Below are positions 47,910 through 59,400 of a stretch of DNA of 64,000 nt, piece after piece. The stretch comes from Plumapathes pennacea (lineage: Eukaryota > Cnidaria > Anthozoa > Antipatharia > Myriopathidae), in the NCBI GenBank assembly GCA_964036295.1, contig OZ038462.1, positions 14,167,264 to 14,231,263 on the forward strand. The letters run 5' to 3'. Under the pieces are notes generated by a model that was not told where the DNA came from, made no database searches, and saw only the letters and a program-made list of their open reading frames with translations. The first letter of the stretch is position 1. Each line of letters starts with the position of its first letter. Position numbers and translations under genes: made by a program.

Positions 47910-48725
47910 CAGTCAAACCTCTATTAAGCGGTCACCTTTGGGGATAGCCAACTGACTGTTTAATAGAGGTCTGCTAACAGGTAATTTAATATTTATTACA
48001 TTGTGGCTGGCTGGAACGGAAGCTGGTAAAAGAGGAATTTGACGTGCGCTGCCTAACAACGGCGTCATTATGCTGATTACATTCGAACCCCAAAGGGGTT
48101 CTGCAACAGAAAGGCTTACATGCAGTGCCGTCTGCATTGTGTCATGATAATCATATCACGGGAGGAACATTTAATGTTCATATTTCCGCTACATCATCTT
48201 TGGCGTCTAGTACAATAATAACTAAGAGCCCCAAAAGGAAGAAATTTCGCAGGCTCCGTGTTTTGGACAGTGACCGTGGCCAAAGTGGTAACAGTCAGGA
48301 ATAGAAAACACTGACCATATACATTTGTTTATTCGGTTAATATTAATGTCAAATGTTTTTTTACAATTTAATTCGCCTGCGGCCTGAGTTCCTGTAAATG
48401 TTAGCCTGTTTTCAGGTTTTAATGTTGTTGTATCGCGCAATAAAATTGATTGCCATTCATGGATGGTATTTATTGTTTATGAAAGTTCGCTTCGCTCACT
48501 CATGAGGTATCGAGATGAACACTCGAAGATAAATTCCATATCTCCGCGCGCCCATGTATTATTCTCAATGTGCTCTAACTAGGTAACTGTTTAATAGAGG
48601 TGCTATACAATAAACTTAGCCAATTGGGGAATCTAAACGGTGACCGTGTCCGCTTAATAGAGATGACCGCTAAATAGAGGTCAAGTTACAGTAATCAAGT
48701 GACCGCTTAATAGAGGGTTTGACTG
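47910..48725. mobile_element. Mariner-like non-autonomous element, 816 bp
   Basis: Starts CAGTCAAACCTCTATTAAGC and ends GCTTAATAGAGGGTTTGACTG, flanked by TA (47908-47909 and 48726-48727) as for Tc1/mariner. The motif ttaatagagg recurs at least four times inside, mostly near the right end (48590-48720). No transposase frame found. Confidence 0.75.
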
Positions 48726-49127
48726 TACTCCTTTACGTACAAGAACATTTGTCTTTTCTGTTAAATATTGAGCATTTTATTGTGTTATTGTTTGTGTGTG
48801 TGTGTGTTTTTTTGTTTTTTACAAGTAGAAAATTACAGAGTTTATGTAGAAAGCAGCTATTTTGGCTAAAAATAAAATAAAAGAAACTTGTTTGCATGGC
48901 AGTACTCTAACTTTCAGTAAATCGCTTTTATAAATAAATTTAAATTTGCTTTTATAATCAGTATATTTATTTTAATAGTTCTGATTATTTTTAGGGAAAA
49001 GTCCAAATTCGTTCACTTCCCAAAGGCAAACTGTTAGTAACTGTTCTTAGTCAAATTTTGATCACCAAGTTATCGCGAGGTTCTATTTTTATGATATTTA
49101 TGTTATACACTAGTTCATTTTAGGTTC

Positions 49128-50204
49128 CTATCTTTGTGTTGTAGTTTCTTGTTCGTAACAAATCTGGTTTTGGACTGCAGTTGGGTTCATCTCCACGACA
49201 ACATCAACTCGATTTTGCCCGTTAAATAAATTGGTAGAAAATCCGCATATTGAAGAGCAAACCACTCTTGCACCATGGCGAAAGTTTTTGTTAAAAATGA
49301 AATATACGTAAGGGTTTATTGCGCTGTTACTTAAGGCCACAAACCACAACATGACTGAAGTGTTGCCCGTCGCAAGAATAGAGCAAATGCTGCTGCTAGG
49401 ATACAGAAGACAAGCAAAATTCATTGATGAGACAGGCAACCAGCACAATGAGAAAAGAACAACAACTGTTATTAACATGATCACAATTCTGCGGTTCATT
49501 CTTTCTCTGTTCTCTTGGTTTCCGGGGGATTTTCGTAGCCAGAGTTTAAACGAAATGGCCGTGTAAAAAACAAACATTGTTAACAACGGAAAGACGATGA
49601 ATGCAACCATGAACGACAGGATGTAAATCTGAGATCCTCTAAACCGCTCCATCTTCAAATAACAGAATGTCTTGCCCTCAAACTTGATGGTTGTAGAAAG
49701 AATGAAAGAAGGCCATGATGCCAGAGCGCCAATTATTGTAATGATAATAATGATCACTCGAGCAGTTCGAAGAGTGATGATACGCTTAAGAGGAACGAAC
49801 ACCAGCAGAAACCGATCCACTGCAATAGCTGATAAACTTCCACTTGACAAGGAAACTAGATAAAACCACATAAAATTCTGAAATTTGCATCCTACCGTTC
49901 CTGCAATCCCGCCAAATGGCAAGCTAAAGCCATTCGCTAGTGAAATAACTTGGGCGACCATGTTGACAGATGTTATGAGTCCATCGGCTACAGCCATATT
50001 GACTACAAAGTAGTTGTTTGGTGTTCTCATGCGTTGGTTTGGGTTTTTATAGACAATAGCTATAACCAAACCGTTACCAACAAGCGAGAGAACGATTACC
50101 AGGCAATACGCAGCAATTCTGAGATATTCTGCTGTATGTCCGAGCCTATGGAAATGGGTCGAATCCGTCGTCGTATCTGTCGTCCCATTGGTTGAATAAT
50201 TCAT
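49128..50204 (-). CDS. Class A (rhodopsin-like) GPCR, peptide-receptor type, paralogue 1
   Basis: Intronless, 358 residues, seven membrane helices. The N-tail has N-glycosylation sites (NYS, NGT). Landmarks: GN at 43-44 (TM1), Asp74 in NMAVADGL (TM2), Cys106 before TM3 paired with Cys181 in loop 2, DRF at 130-132 in place of DRY, CWLP at 254-257 (TM6), NPYVY at 297-301 (TM7), then a basic helix 8. Start is the ATG at 50204. The signature fits amine/peptide receptors; ligand unknown. The closest relatives are in this window at 53125 and 61701, plus the relic at 44610. It is probably a G-protein-coupled cell-surface receptor in a lineage-specific tandem cluster. Confidence 0.9.
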   Translation of the reverse strand: MNYSTNGTTDTTTDSTHFHRLGHTAEYLRIAAYCLVIVLSLVGNGLVIAIVYKNPNQRMRTPNNYFVVNMAVADGLITSVNMVAQVISLANGFSLPFGGIAGTVGCKFQNFMWFYLVSLSSGSLSAIAVDRFLLVFVPLKRIITLRTARVIIIIITIIGALASWPSFILSTTIKFEGKTFCYLKMERFRGSQIYILSFMVAFIVFPLLTMFVFYTAISFKLWLRKSPGNQENRERMNRRIVIMLITVVVLFSLCWLPVSSMNFACLLYPSSSICSILATGNTSVMLWFVALSNSAINPYVYFIFNKNFRHGARVVCSSICGFSTNLFNGQNRVDVVVEMNPTAVQNQICYEQETTTQR

Positions 50205-53124
50205 CGTACCTGTTTCGCTTTCAATCGTCTTGCTTGAGCTGATGGTTTTTTTTTTTTCCTGGTTCTGCTTGCTCTTGTTCGTCTTTTACCTTTTTTCCCC
50301 CGTATGTTTCTTCTTCCCGTTCCTTTGTTTATTTGTTTTTATCTTATGTACGTTCCTTACTTTCTTACTGTATTTGACGCTTGCCCCGCAATCGGCTTCG
50401 CATAGTTCTCACATTTTATCTTCGATGTCTCGTGAATCCTTCCTTGACAGACCGGTAACTGCTAAATCTAGAGATCAGAGTGTAAAAGGCAAAAGAACTC
50501 CGGCTCCCAGTTGGCTTCGTTTTATTTGCATTGAGCAGGTGATGCGTCAATTTTTTTATTTAAATTGTTGTAATTAAAAATACTCTTGTTCATCTATAAA
50601 CCCCTCTGTCTACTTTTATTCTGGTACATGCTCAAGTTAATGAAAAGTGTTTTTAGTCCTGCTGCATATTTGATTACTTCCATTCCCATTATCGTTATGT
50701 CAGCTTACAGCCACGTCTCATTAATTTATGACATATGGCTTTATCGATTTTTAAGGCAGGATGCAATCTTGCACTTTCTATTTGTTGTGATCTTAATTAT
50801 TTTACAATCATTTTTCGTTTACAACCCTTGTCGACATTTGATTTAGTGCGTTTTCTCTTAGCTCACTCCAGAGTCACATCCATCTGCTTTTCGGCAAAAA
50901 CCGTTTTTCTTGTCCATTTGCTCAAAACTTCAGAAAACTGATAATGCGCTTTTATTCGCAAATATGTTTTCAAATATGTTTTAACTTATTGTACGGACCG
51001 CAAGATCAGTTTGCACATGTGGATCGCAAATGATTACTCGAAAAGTTGCTAAACGTTTGTCATAAAAGGCCCAGAAGTGCAATGGGAAGTTGAAACGTTC
51101 CGGATACTCACTGTTAAGTTATGATGATCGGGGAAAGCTTACAATCTTGGAAAATGACCGTGTTACGAAGAAGGAAAACATCCGAGGAAAAAATTGCTTG
51201 CGACCTCAGCCGTCATTGAGAACAAGCGCTGCAGAGTATGGAGGGTTGTTTCACCTCTGTGTTAAAATTTGCACACTTGCCAGGAAGAAAGTGGAAAGCG
51301 AACATTCACCGTGAACAGTTGTGACTAAAACCGTGCAAGAATCAAGTTTTGCAGACATGTTTGCTCGTCATGGCACACTGTGAAGACTGTAAATAAATTT
51401 TTCACAATGCACGAGATCTCTGCATTTCGAAATCACTGACTGGGACAAAAACGCCGTGGTGATTTGAGGACGATTATTTTGCTGGAAGAACCTAAACGCT
51501 CCACGAGGAGGCAGGAAAATTAAGCGGTGAGCTTTGAATAATATAACTTTCATGTGTCGGTCGCAGTTTGTGATGAAATGATTTTCTTTTAGTGCCATTT
51601 TGCCTTCTACATTATTGTACGCGCGTAAGAAACTTATTCAAAAGAATAAAAAATACTCTGAGTTACAAAGCAGTTTCTTCTGAAAAGAGATAAGACTGCA
51701 GTTTTTTTAAATCTTTAGTGAGCGAGCAAGGGCGAGTTCGAGTCGTTCACCGAATAAAGTTCACTGCAGTGTCGTTGTTTGACACACGCTATGGGCCATT
51801 TCATTCATCTCAGAACAAATTAGTATTTATCTAGGCAGTTGGTTCGACAGACGCTTATTTTCTTTCAAGATTTTCAAATCGGTAGAACTGTAAGCTGTTA
51901 ACTGAATTTGTTGTGAAAACAAACGTGCGTAATTCATGCCTCATCGCGATTGATGTTGTTGAATGAACGAGACGAGTACTCGTTGGGGCCTTGTTTTGTG
52001 TTTGCCGAAAGATCTAAAGCCATACAATAAATATCTTATTAACCTCGTTTGCTTGGTCCGTACCGTAAGTTATGGATCCTCGTTTTTTTCGTCGCCTTAT
52101 GGCCCGAGCGCGAAGAGATAATACAGTACGTCACTGACTCAACTCAGGGTTGTGTCATTTTCCGAACCAAAGTTAAAATTGCTCTTGTCAGTTTTTGTTA
52201 TTAATTTCCGGGCTTCTCGTGCACTGTTTATTTTCAAATCAATCCACTTCTGTTAGTAAAACGAGATGACAGACAGTTTTTGGGTAAGTGTCAAATATTA
52301 ATCAAGTTCATAAAATTAATTGAGGCAACAAATTTGACCACATATTATACTATCGATTTATTATATTGCTTAGTTGATTTTTGCAGTCTTGATCATTCAG
52401 GTTTGTGTCTCTCATATGGCAGTCACACTCTTTCCTCCACTCCCCTTTCGATGTTGGAAATAGCGGCTAATAAAATCATATGTGGACGTTGTCGAGTTTA
52501 TTTATCTTTAATATTGTGGAGGAGGCAAGGCCGATTTATTAGTGTTGACTCTATAAGTTTAAAGCAGCTCAATATAAGTGTCTCCTATAAATTTATCCGG
52601 GCCTTTTATATATCCCTCCATTGATTCTCATCCAATAGTTTCTATTGTTGTGTCGTCGCGCGAACTATTTACCTTAAAAGCAGAAAAAGGACCAAGCAAG
52701 CCAAATAAGCTGAAACCATGCATGATAAATGTCGATAGAATATACAAAGCTTTAAACTATTAATGTATCAAATGAAGGAGAGGATGCTGAGTATGAGTAT
52801 ATATTCACATATCGACTATATGTTGCTAAATGAGAAAAACAGCTGATGGATGATAATAATGATGACAGTTATGATGAAAAATATAGCTTTATTTACCATG
52901 TCGGTATTGATCCTGACGTTAATAGTTATAAACAAATGGACTTATATGAGGCAGCTGTAGAATGTCTCTTAAGAGAACTTTGATTGTAATTCATGTGTTT
53001 CCTCCTTCCATTGTCCATATGGCACCAAGTTTGTGATTCTTCTATTTTGTAGACTGGATAAATTTTGCTTAAGTTGTAAAGTCAACAGCACTGCTCTGTT
53101 CCATCAAGACTTTTCAGTAGAAAG
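50205..53124. other. Intergenic between GPCR paralogues 1 and 2
   Basis: No supported gene or repeat. The part next to 50205 is the 5' flank of paralogue 1 and is pyrimidine-rich like the flanks of the other two. Several short AT-rich open frames are not credible. Confidence 0.5.
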
Positions 53125-54210
53125 TTACATTTTAGCAGTTTCTCTTTGCATGGTTTCTTGTTCGTTGACAGTCATCCTTTGAATGCAGTAGTCATCCCCT
53201 ACTGTTGAGTTCATCTCTATAGCAGCACCTACTTGATTGTGCACATTTAACAAGCCAGATACATAACCTCTCAGTGAAGACCAAACCAACTTTGCGCCAT
53301 GTCGAAAGTTTTCATTAAAAATGAAGTAGACATAAGGGTTTATAGCACTGTTGCTGTAAGCAATGAACCACACCGTAAATAGAGTGTTGCCATCTATCAG
53401 GATATTACAACTTTCACTGCTGGGATAGGCAAAACAAAGAAAATATAGTGATGACACAGGCATCCAGCTAAGTGCAAATAGAACAACAATTGTTATTAAC
53501 ATTAATACGATTTTGCGATTCATTCTTTCTCTGGCCTCTTGGTTTCCTGGGGATTTTCTCAGCCATATTTTGATTGCAATGGCTGTGTAGAGCACAAGCA
53601 ATGTGAGTAAAGGGAAATACATAAACGCCAGAAACAGAAAAAGATAGTACACTCGAAGGGCGGCAAAGCTTTTCATGTCCACAGTGCAAAATGCTGAGTC
53701 TCTATACTTCTCAAGCGTAGAAAATATGAAAAGGGGCCACGATATCACAGCGCCGAGAATTAAAATTGCGGCAATAACCACTCGAGCAACTCGAAGTGTA
53801 ATTATCCGCTTGAGGGGAAAAAATACCAGCAAAAATCGATCCACTGCAATGGCTGATAGGCTTCCAGTTGACCAGGAAATCAGAAAAATCCACATAAAAT
53901 TCTGAATCTTGCAGGCTAAAACATTTCCGTTAAACCCGGCAAAGGGCAAGCTCGAGCCATGAGATAAAACAATAACTTGGGAGACCATGTTGACCATTGT
54001 TATGAGTCCATCACCCACAGCCATATTGACAACGAAGTAGTTGTTCGGTGTTCTCATATGTTGGTTTGCGTTTTTATAGATCACAGCTATGACCAAACTG
54101 TTACCAACGAGCGAGAGAATTATTACCAGGCAATACACAGCAATTTTGAGACATTCTGGTTGTTGGGGTTCGTAAAAATCTGATGTACCAGTGCTTGAAT
54201 TATTCATCAT
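53125..54210 (-). CDS. Class A GPCR, peptide-receptor type, paralogue 2
   Basis: Intronless, 361 residues. It has the same landmarks as paralogue 1: LVGNSLVIAVIYK (TM1), NMAVGDGLIT (TM2), ACKIQNF (TM3 Cys), AIAVDRFLLVF (DRF), FCTVDM (loop 2 Cys), LSWMPVSS (TM6) and SNSAINPYVYF (TM7). The N-tail is short with NNSS. The start is the first of two adjacent ATG codons. The 5' flank shares tttaatgtggta with that of paralogue 3 (about 54780 and 63094), so the duplicated unit included upstream DNA. Orthology to a named receptor cannot be set by eye. Confidence 0.9.
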   Translation of the reverse strand: MMNNSSTGTSDFYEPQQPECLKIAVYCLVIILSLVGNSLVIAVIYKNANQHMRTPNNYFVVNMAVGDGLITMVNMVSQVIVLSHGSSLPFAGFNGNVLACKIQNFMWIFLISWSTGSLSAIAVDRFLLVFFPLKRIITLRVARVVIAAILILGAVISWPLFIFSTLEKYRDSAFCTVDMKSFAALRVYYLFLFLAFMYFPLLTLLVLYTAIAIKIWLRKSPGNQEARERMNRKIVLMLITIVVLFALSWMPVSSLYFLCFAYPSSESCNILIDGNTLFTVWFIAYSNSAINPYVYFIFNENFRHGAKLVWSSLRGYVSGLLNVHNQVGAAIEMNSTVGDDYCIQRMTVNEQETMQRETAKM

Positions 54211-55012
54211 TCATATAAGTTTCCTTGCCTTGTTCTGTTTTTGATCTCTCAATTCTTGGATTTTGCTTTCGTTTTTGCTTTTTTTTTTTACTAATTTTTA
54301 CGTCGTTCTTTCTACGCCAAAGTGTTTTGCGTTTGTCTTTTTACTGTTCCGCCTCGAGTCCTTTTTCTTCTGACTTGTGCTTGTTTGCTTTGCTGTCGCG
54401 TTCACTGTCCCTTCAGTCTTTCATCCGAACCTCTTACTTCGATGATGTCAGAGCGCCAACTCTTTACTTTAGTTTCATCATCATCATTTCGTCAAATCTC
54501 AAACTAGTACAGCAAAATATTTTTAGCATAAATACAAAATTCACTGCGACTCCCGCTTATAATACTACAAAGTTTGCTAATTAAAATTCACTTTTGACAG
54601 GTGTCCATTTAACGTTCTCACTTTAATTTCGGTTCCGTTTTGTGTTTTGCATTCATATTCTTAATCTGACATATTGAAGAACAGTTTTCCGCAAAGGTAG
54701 ATCCGGTTTTATTGTTCCAGTGACCTTTAATATAATTCTGCTTGAACTATCTTTGCCCATCTTGAAGAATGTTTATATTTAATGTGGTACGTGTCCTTAA
54801 CTATAATGCAAAATTTTCCATTATTGTTTCTTCTCCCCCTTTCCATTAGCGCCATGTACGAAACAAAGACATTAATACGATAGTTTCCTTATCATATTGG
54901 TTAGGAATCCTAACATTAATTAAGGAATTGTATTTAGTTACTGGATTTACCATATGCCTTTAAACATTTCTGCAATCTGGTTGGCTAAGTGCAAGCAAGT
55001 TAATCATTAATT
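54211..55012. other. 5' flank of GPCR paralogue 2, nothing else recognised
   Basis: Pyrimidine-rich near the GPCR start, then AT-rich. Partial similarity to 62688-63130 upstream of paralogue 3. Confidence 0.45.
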
Positions 55013-55345
55013 TGCACTGAGTGCAATTTAAAAAATCTTAATTGCACTGAGTGCAAATTTATGTTATAGTAGCCAATCGTTCTTTTTAGTTTTCTGCACT
55101 TTCTGTAGCTTTTCCACGACTTTATCTGACAAGAATTTGATTTCAGTGTCCGACTAAAACCAGTTGTCAACAGGTGACATTACCGCGCGTCCTTAAAATG
55201 AAAGGATTGTTTGCTTAAATTTTGACCCAACAAACACTTTTATAGTCACATGATAAACAATATTCATATGAGTTGCTCGTGCTCAAGCATCACTCGTGGT
55301 GTAAATCATTAATTGCACTCGCAAACATTTGATTACCTATACTTA
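55013..55345 (+). repeat. Dispersed element, inverted partner of 43880-44185
   Basis: Contains tgcactgagtgcaaattta, cttttccacgactttatctg and gcactttctgtag, which are reverse complements of blocks in 43880-44185. It ends with caagcatcactcgtggtgta and aattgcactcgcaaa. It abuts the start of the F-box gene. Confidence 0.65.
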
Positions 55346-55572
55346 AAATCAAAGCCTTCTCGGAATTTTAATCCGTTATCAGCTGCCTCACGGCCGTTTC
55401 GCTTGGAAATCTAAACGAATGTGTCGCGCGCACAATGTTGATCTGGTCAGCGGCTACGCTTCAAAAACTGGCAGAGTTTTTAAAATGGCGGCTTTACACT
55501 TGTGTTTTAAAATTGCCGCTAAAAAAGTTTGCGAGGTTTAATTTTTATCTTTGCCATTCTGTAAAAGAAAGT

Positions 55573-56493
55573 ATGCCTCCGTATTGTTGTATTTGTCAAA
55601 CAAGAAGTTCTGGCCGCTTCAGTCCGTCTAAAAGCTACGAGTGCGAGTTCGTAAAATGTTTCAATGTGTCGGGACGGACAGGTTTGATTTGCGATAGTTG
55701 CAAGAAATGTGTGTACAAGTGGAGAAAAGATAACAGGACGTACTTCTACCCAAAAGTGGATTCAAGAAAAGGAGACTTTAAACCAAAGAAGGTCGGACGC
55801 AGAGAAGACTTCCAAAAGCGAATGAAAAACGTGGCAAACTCGACTGGCGTGCAGCAGGAGGAAAACAAAGTCCAAACAATTAACGGGCTTCCAGGCGAAG
55901 TTATAGTTAACATCTGCCGCTACCTGGGAAAGAAAGATCTACTCCGCTTTGGACGTACCTGTTCGCAGTTTTATGTTGCAAGTCGCCATTCTCTGTTATG
56001 GAAGAAGCGTTGTGTAAACGATTTTAAACTGACTGCAGCAGTAACACGAAAGTCATTTGGCACAATGTGGTACGATGTTTACGTGCTTTTGAACTGTACA
56101 TCTCGCCACAACTCTTCCAAGTCTTTACTCAGGGAACTTCAAACAGTGAACGAAACAATCAAAGATGACTACAATAAATGCTGTAAAGCTCTGGAAGAAG
56201 CTGTGTCAAGTGTCTCCAGGTTGACCAGCTGCAACAGTGAAGAGCTGGTAACCCCCTTAGAAGAGCGAATATTTCGTGCCATTCTTCGGAAAAAACAGAG
56301 CCACTCAAAAGATGGGTATGTGAGAGCCCACAACACTCATGGAAGGTCAGTAGCTTTACTACCTGTCCGTTGGCCAGAAGTCCCAAGCAACGTTGCCTCC
56401 ACAAGAACTATTCGGTCGAGGAGCATTGTACAAGAACGGGCTTTGGTGGAAACCTCCACTACTCGGTGCCAGTCACCACAACAAAAAAACTGA
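55573..56493 (+). CDS. SINHCAF/FAM60A-like cysteine motif plus F-box protein
   Basis: Open frame of 306 residues from the ATG at 55573; the frame is open further 5' (to 55435), but the motif begins right at this ATG. Residues 4-70 read CCIC...SSGRFSPSKSYE...CF...GLICDSC...KWRK...VDSRKGD..KPKKV. This matches, block by block, the N-terminal cysteine region of SINHCAF (FAM60A), a SIN3-HDAC subunit. Residues about 103-150 are an F-box (LPGEVIVNICRYLGKKDLLR, LLWKKRC), which recruits SCF ubiquitin ligase. A helical stretch follows (about 185-215). The last ~50 residues may be a frame-shifted tail, since a neighbouring frame continues better downstream. No SINHCAF with an F-box is known to me. It may be the 5' part of the transposon-like gene downstream. 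Confidence 0.6.
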   Translation: MPPYCCICQTRSSGRFSPSKSYECEFVKCFNVSGRTGLICDSCKKCVYKWRKDNRTYFYPKVDSRKGDFKPKKVGRREDFQKRMKNVANSTGVQQEENKVQTINGLPGEVIVNICRYLGKKDLLRFGRTCSQFYVASRHSLLWKKRCVNDFKLTAAVTRKSFGTMWYDVYVLLNCTSRHNSSKSLLRELQTVNETIKDDYNKCCKALEEAVSSVSRLTSCNSEELVTPLEERIFRAILRKKQSHSKDGYVRAHNTHGRSVALLPVRWPEVPSNVASTRTIRSRSIVQERALVETSTTRCQSPQQKN

Positions 56494-59400
56494 GAGTGCT
56501 AATGTACAGAGAACTGCTCTTATTCAAAGGGATAAAGAAAACTACTCTAGATGCGCAGGAATGGCTGGTCTTAGAATTTTTGCAAAATTCACCCTTGAGC
56601 AAGCTACCTCTCTCAAGAAGGAATTGCCTTTTGAACTCTGGCGAACAGTCAAAAGGGTTCTTCGTGATGTTGCGGGAAGGGATGTCGTTGGATCAGAAAA
56701 GAAATTGAGGCATTCCCTTGAGGAGAAGTACTTCCAATATGAATGCGGTTCTTTTCTCACCAGTGAAAATGGAGATGAAAAAACTGTGACATTTGTTAGA
56801 GTAACATCTGTTCATGAAGTTCTAATGAAATACATTCAATAGCTGGAAGAAATTGGAGAAATGGACACCTATGCTAACATACCATCTCAGTGCTTAAAGA
56901 TTTTGATGTGTGGAGACAAGGGTTCTGGACAAACAAAACTACTAATGACAGTGCTAAATGCCAAGATTCAACATTCTGTGAAGAGAACCAAACTTTTTGA
57001 GGGTGCCAAGGACAGCCCAGAATGTATCAAGAAGGTATCTATAGACTATGGTGTGAAAGTTTTACGATATTATAAAAAAACTTTAACAGTACATAAAATA
57101 CACATGTTCTAAGTGATCAAATGCTATTTTATTACCATATGTATTTTATAACAGCAATAAAACAATGATACCACGTCTTTCTTATCTGTTTTAAATACTG
57201 GAGATGTTGAATAAACACTAAGTGTCTTGAAAAAGCTAAAAATCAGAAGCCAACAATATTTCCTCATCAATGTCAGAACAAAGTCAAAACAAGGATGCCA
57301 AAGATGTCAAACCATGTTGAAGACCTGTACAGAGCTATCTTTTGCAACTATTAAAGTTGTTTTAGTATTGCAAAGATCATCATCAACACTTGCTTACAAT
57401 ATTCAGCTGTCCAAGAAGTTTGATTTATTGTCAAATTTCCACATTTGTTTCTTTTTTTTTTTATTATTATAATTCTTTTGATAAAGAAATTCTGGTCTTC
57501 TTATAATGTAGATACATGTATAAGTATGATATTTTGTTGCTATAGGCTTTTGGGCCAGTAAATGAGCAAACACTTCAGTTACTGCCTTCCATTGCGGAGA
57601 TGAAAATCCTGCAGCCAGTCACACAGACAACAGCAAAGGCAACAGGCAAGCAATCTATGCTAAGGAAGAAACGCCTTGCACGACGAAGAAAGCGTCGCAT
57701 GGGGAAGGGAGTGCATGGGATCAAAACAACACGCATCCTAAAGGGGTGGACAGTTCAAGTGGATACAGTGACCTGGAAGAATTCAGATTTGATGACAGCA
57801 ACCATGCATCCAGTTCACTCTGCAGATGCTGCCAGAAAGCCAAGGAATGTGCTGAGGAAGAAGCAGATGGCAAGAACCCACAGCAACAAACACCAAATCC
57901 CATTTTCACTGAGGGGAAGCTCGTTAATGGTGGTGATTGGATGTATCTCTCTGCTCTTCTCCAGTACACTGGCCCCACTGGAGTCCACTTCTGTCCATTC
58001 TGTCTCATCAAGCTGAAAGATCTTGCAAAAGGGTGTCCACATGCTCCTATTACCTTGCAAAGATACAAGCAGAGAGATGTGAGACCACAGAGGAAATTCC
58101 CATCAGAACCTTGAACAGTATGCATGATCAAGCTGTGAAATATGCTGAGTCTGGCCTACCACGTAACAAGGTTAGCAACTTTCAAAACTGTGAAAATTTG
58201 CCAGTGATACAAGGGCAGGGTCCTGTTTTGAAGCATGTGTCAGTAATGCCTCTACATCTCAGTCTTGGAATTTGGTCTTTGTTTTGTTAACATTGCCAAT
58301 GATCTTGCCAAAACCATGGACAGCCAAATTCGCAATGACTCTGGTTTGGACACTGATGCCATTAAAGAAGCACTGCAACGCCGGACTCACTGCTCAAAGA
58401 AAGGAGTAAGCTCCAAGAAGAGTTGGATAAAACCACTCACAACCTCACCTTCATTGAGCACTCAATAGGCAGCATCCAGGAAGCTCATCCAGAGTACCAG
58501 GCACGTGAAAGCAAGAAATTGTCCAATCACGACCAGCAAGCTGTGGACGGACGAAAAAAGTTGCGTCAATTAAAGAATGAGAGGCAGTCTACCATCAGCG
58601 AGAAGAAGACAGTTGAAAACAGTTTGAAACATCTCAAGCAGGAATTGGCCAGATTGCAAGAAAGGGGCCGTTTGAGAGAAATTTTGACTGTGTCATGGAC
58701 AGCCTCAATCTAAAGCGGCAAATTTATCACAGTGGTGCGCTCATTGGAAAGGACATAGACACGGTATTCACTAAAGGAAACAATGTGCAAAAAATTGCTG
58801 CAGTCTTCCAAAAACAAACTGTTCATCTTAAAGGTGGAGAAGACAAGCAATATGGTGGCAGTGAACTTGTCCAGAAAGTGCAAACTATGCTGTCAAAATA
58901 TGCACAAGTTCATCATCTAATGGCTTCTTCCAGACCCCTATGTAGGCATGAAGTGGAATTTCTTAAAGTGAGATGTGTGTCATTAGGCAACTGGTTTCCA
59001 CGTAACTTTCCGGCAGAAAGTTTAAACACGAAGACGCGCTATAAAAGGGAATGCTCCGCCCCCTAATTAGTATTCAAACTGTGAACTGACCAAAATGGCT
59101 GCCAACGGTCACAATGCTCTCCGAGAAATTCAAATAAAAACTAACAATCTGCCTTGATTTCCTCTGTGCAAAGAAATGGAATTTCTTTACTGATTATAAA
59201 GCATCTGTGAAGTTGTACGCCCGTTTATCGACTTTTTACATCACAGGGAGAACAGCCGTTGTACGATTCAAATTTCGCGCTTCGAACTTCTTCGTCTCCG
59301 GGTTCTTCCTCGGCCTTCTGAGCCTTCTATCGCTAGATATGCTAAGAAGCAGTGTTTTCATGATATTATGCGCGGACATCTAAATTGTAATTGCGCAAAA

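Noticed and set aside
52280-52624. 114-codon plus-strand frame between GPCR genes
   Set aside because: AT-rich, no recognisable motif, no neighbours to support it.
56370-56708. 112-codon frame overlapping the decayed gene
   Set aside because: A shadow of the better frame at 56393-56842, which continues toward the CGDKG block.
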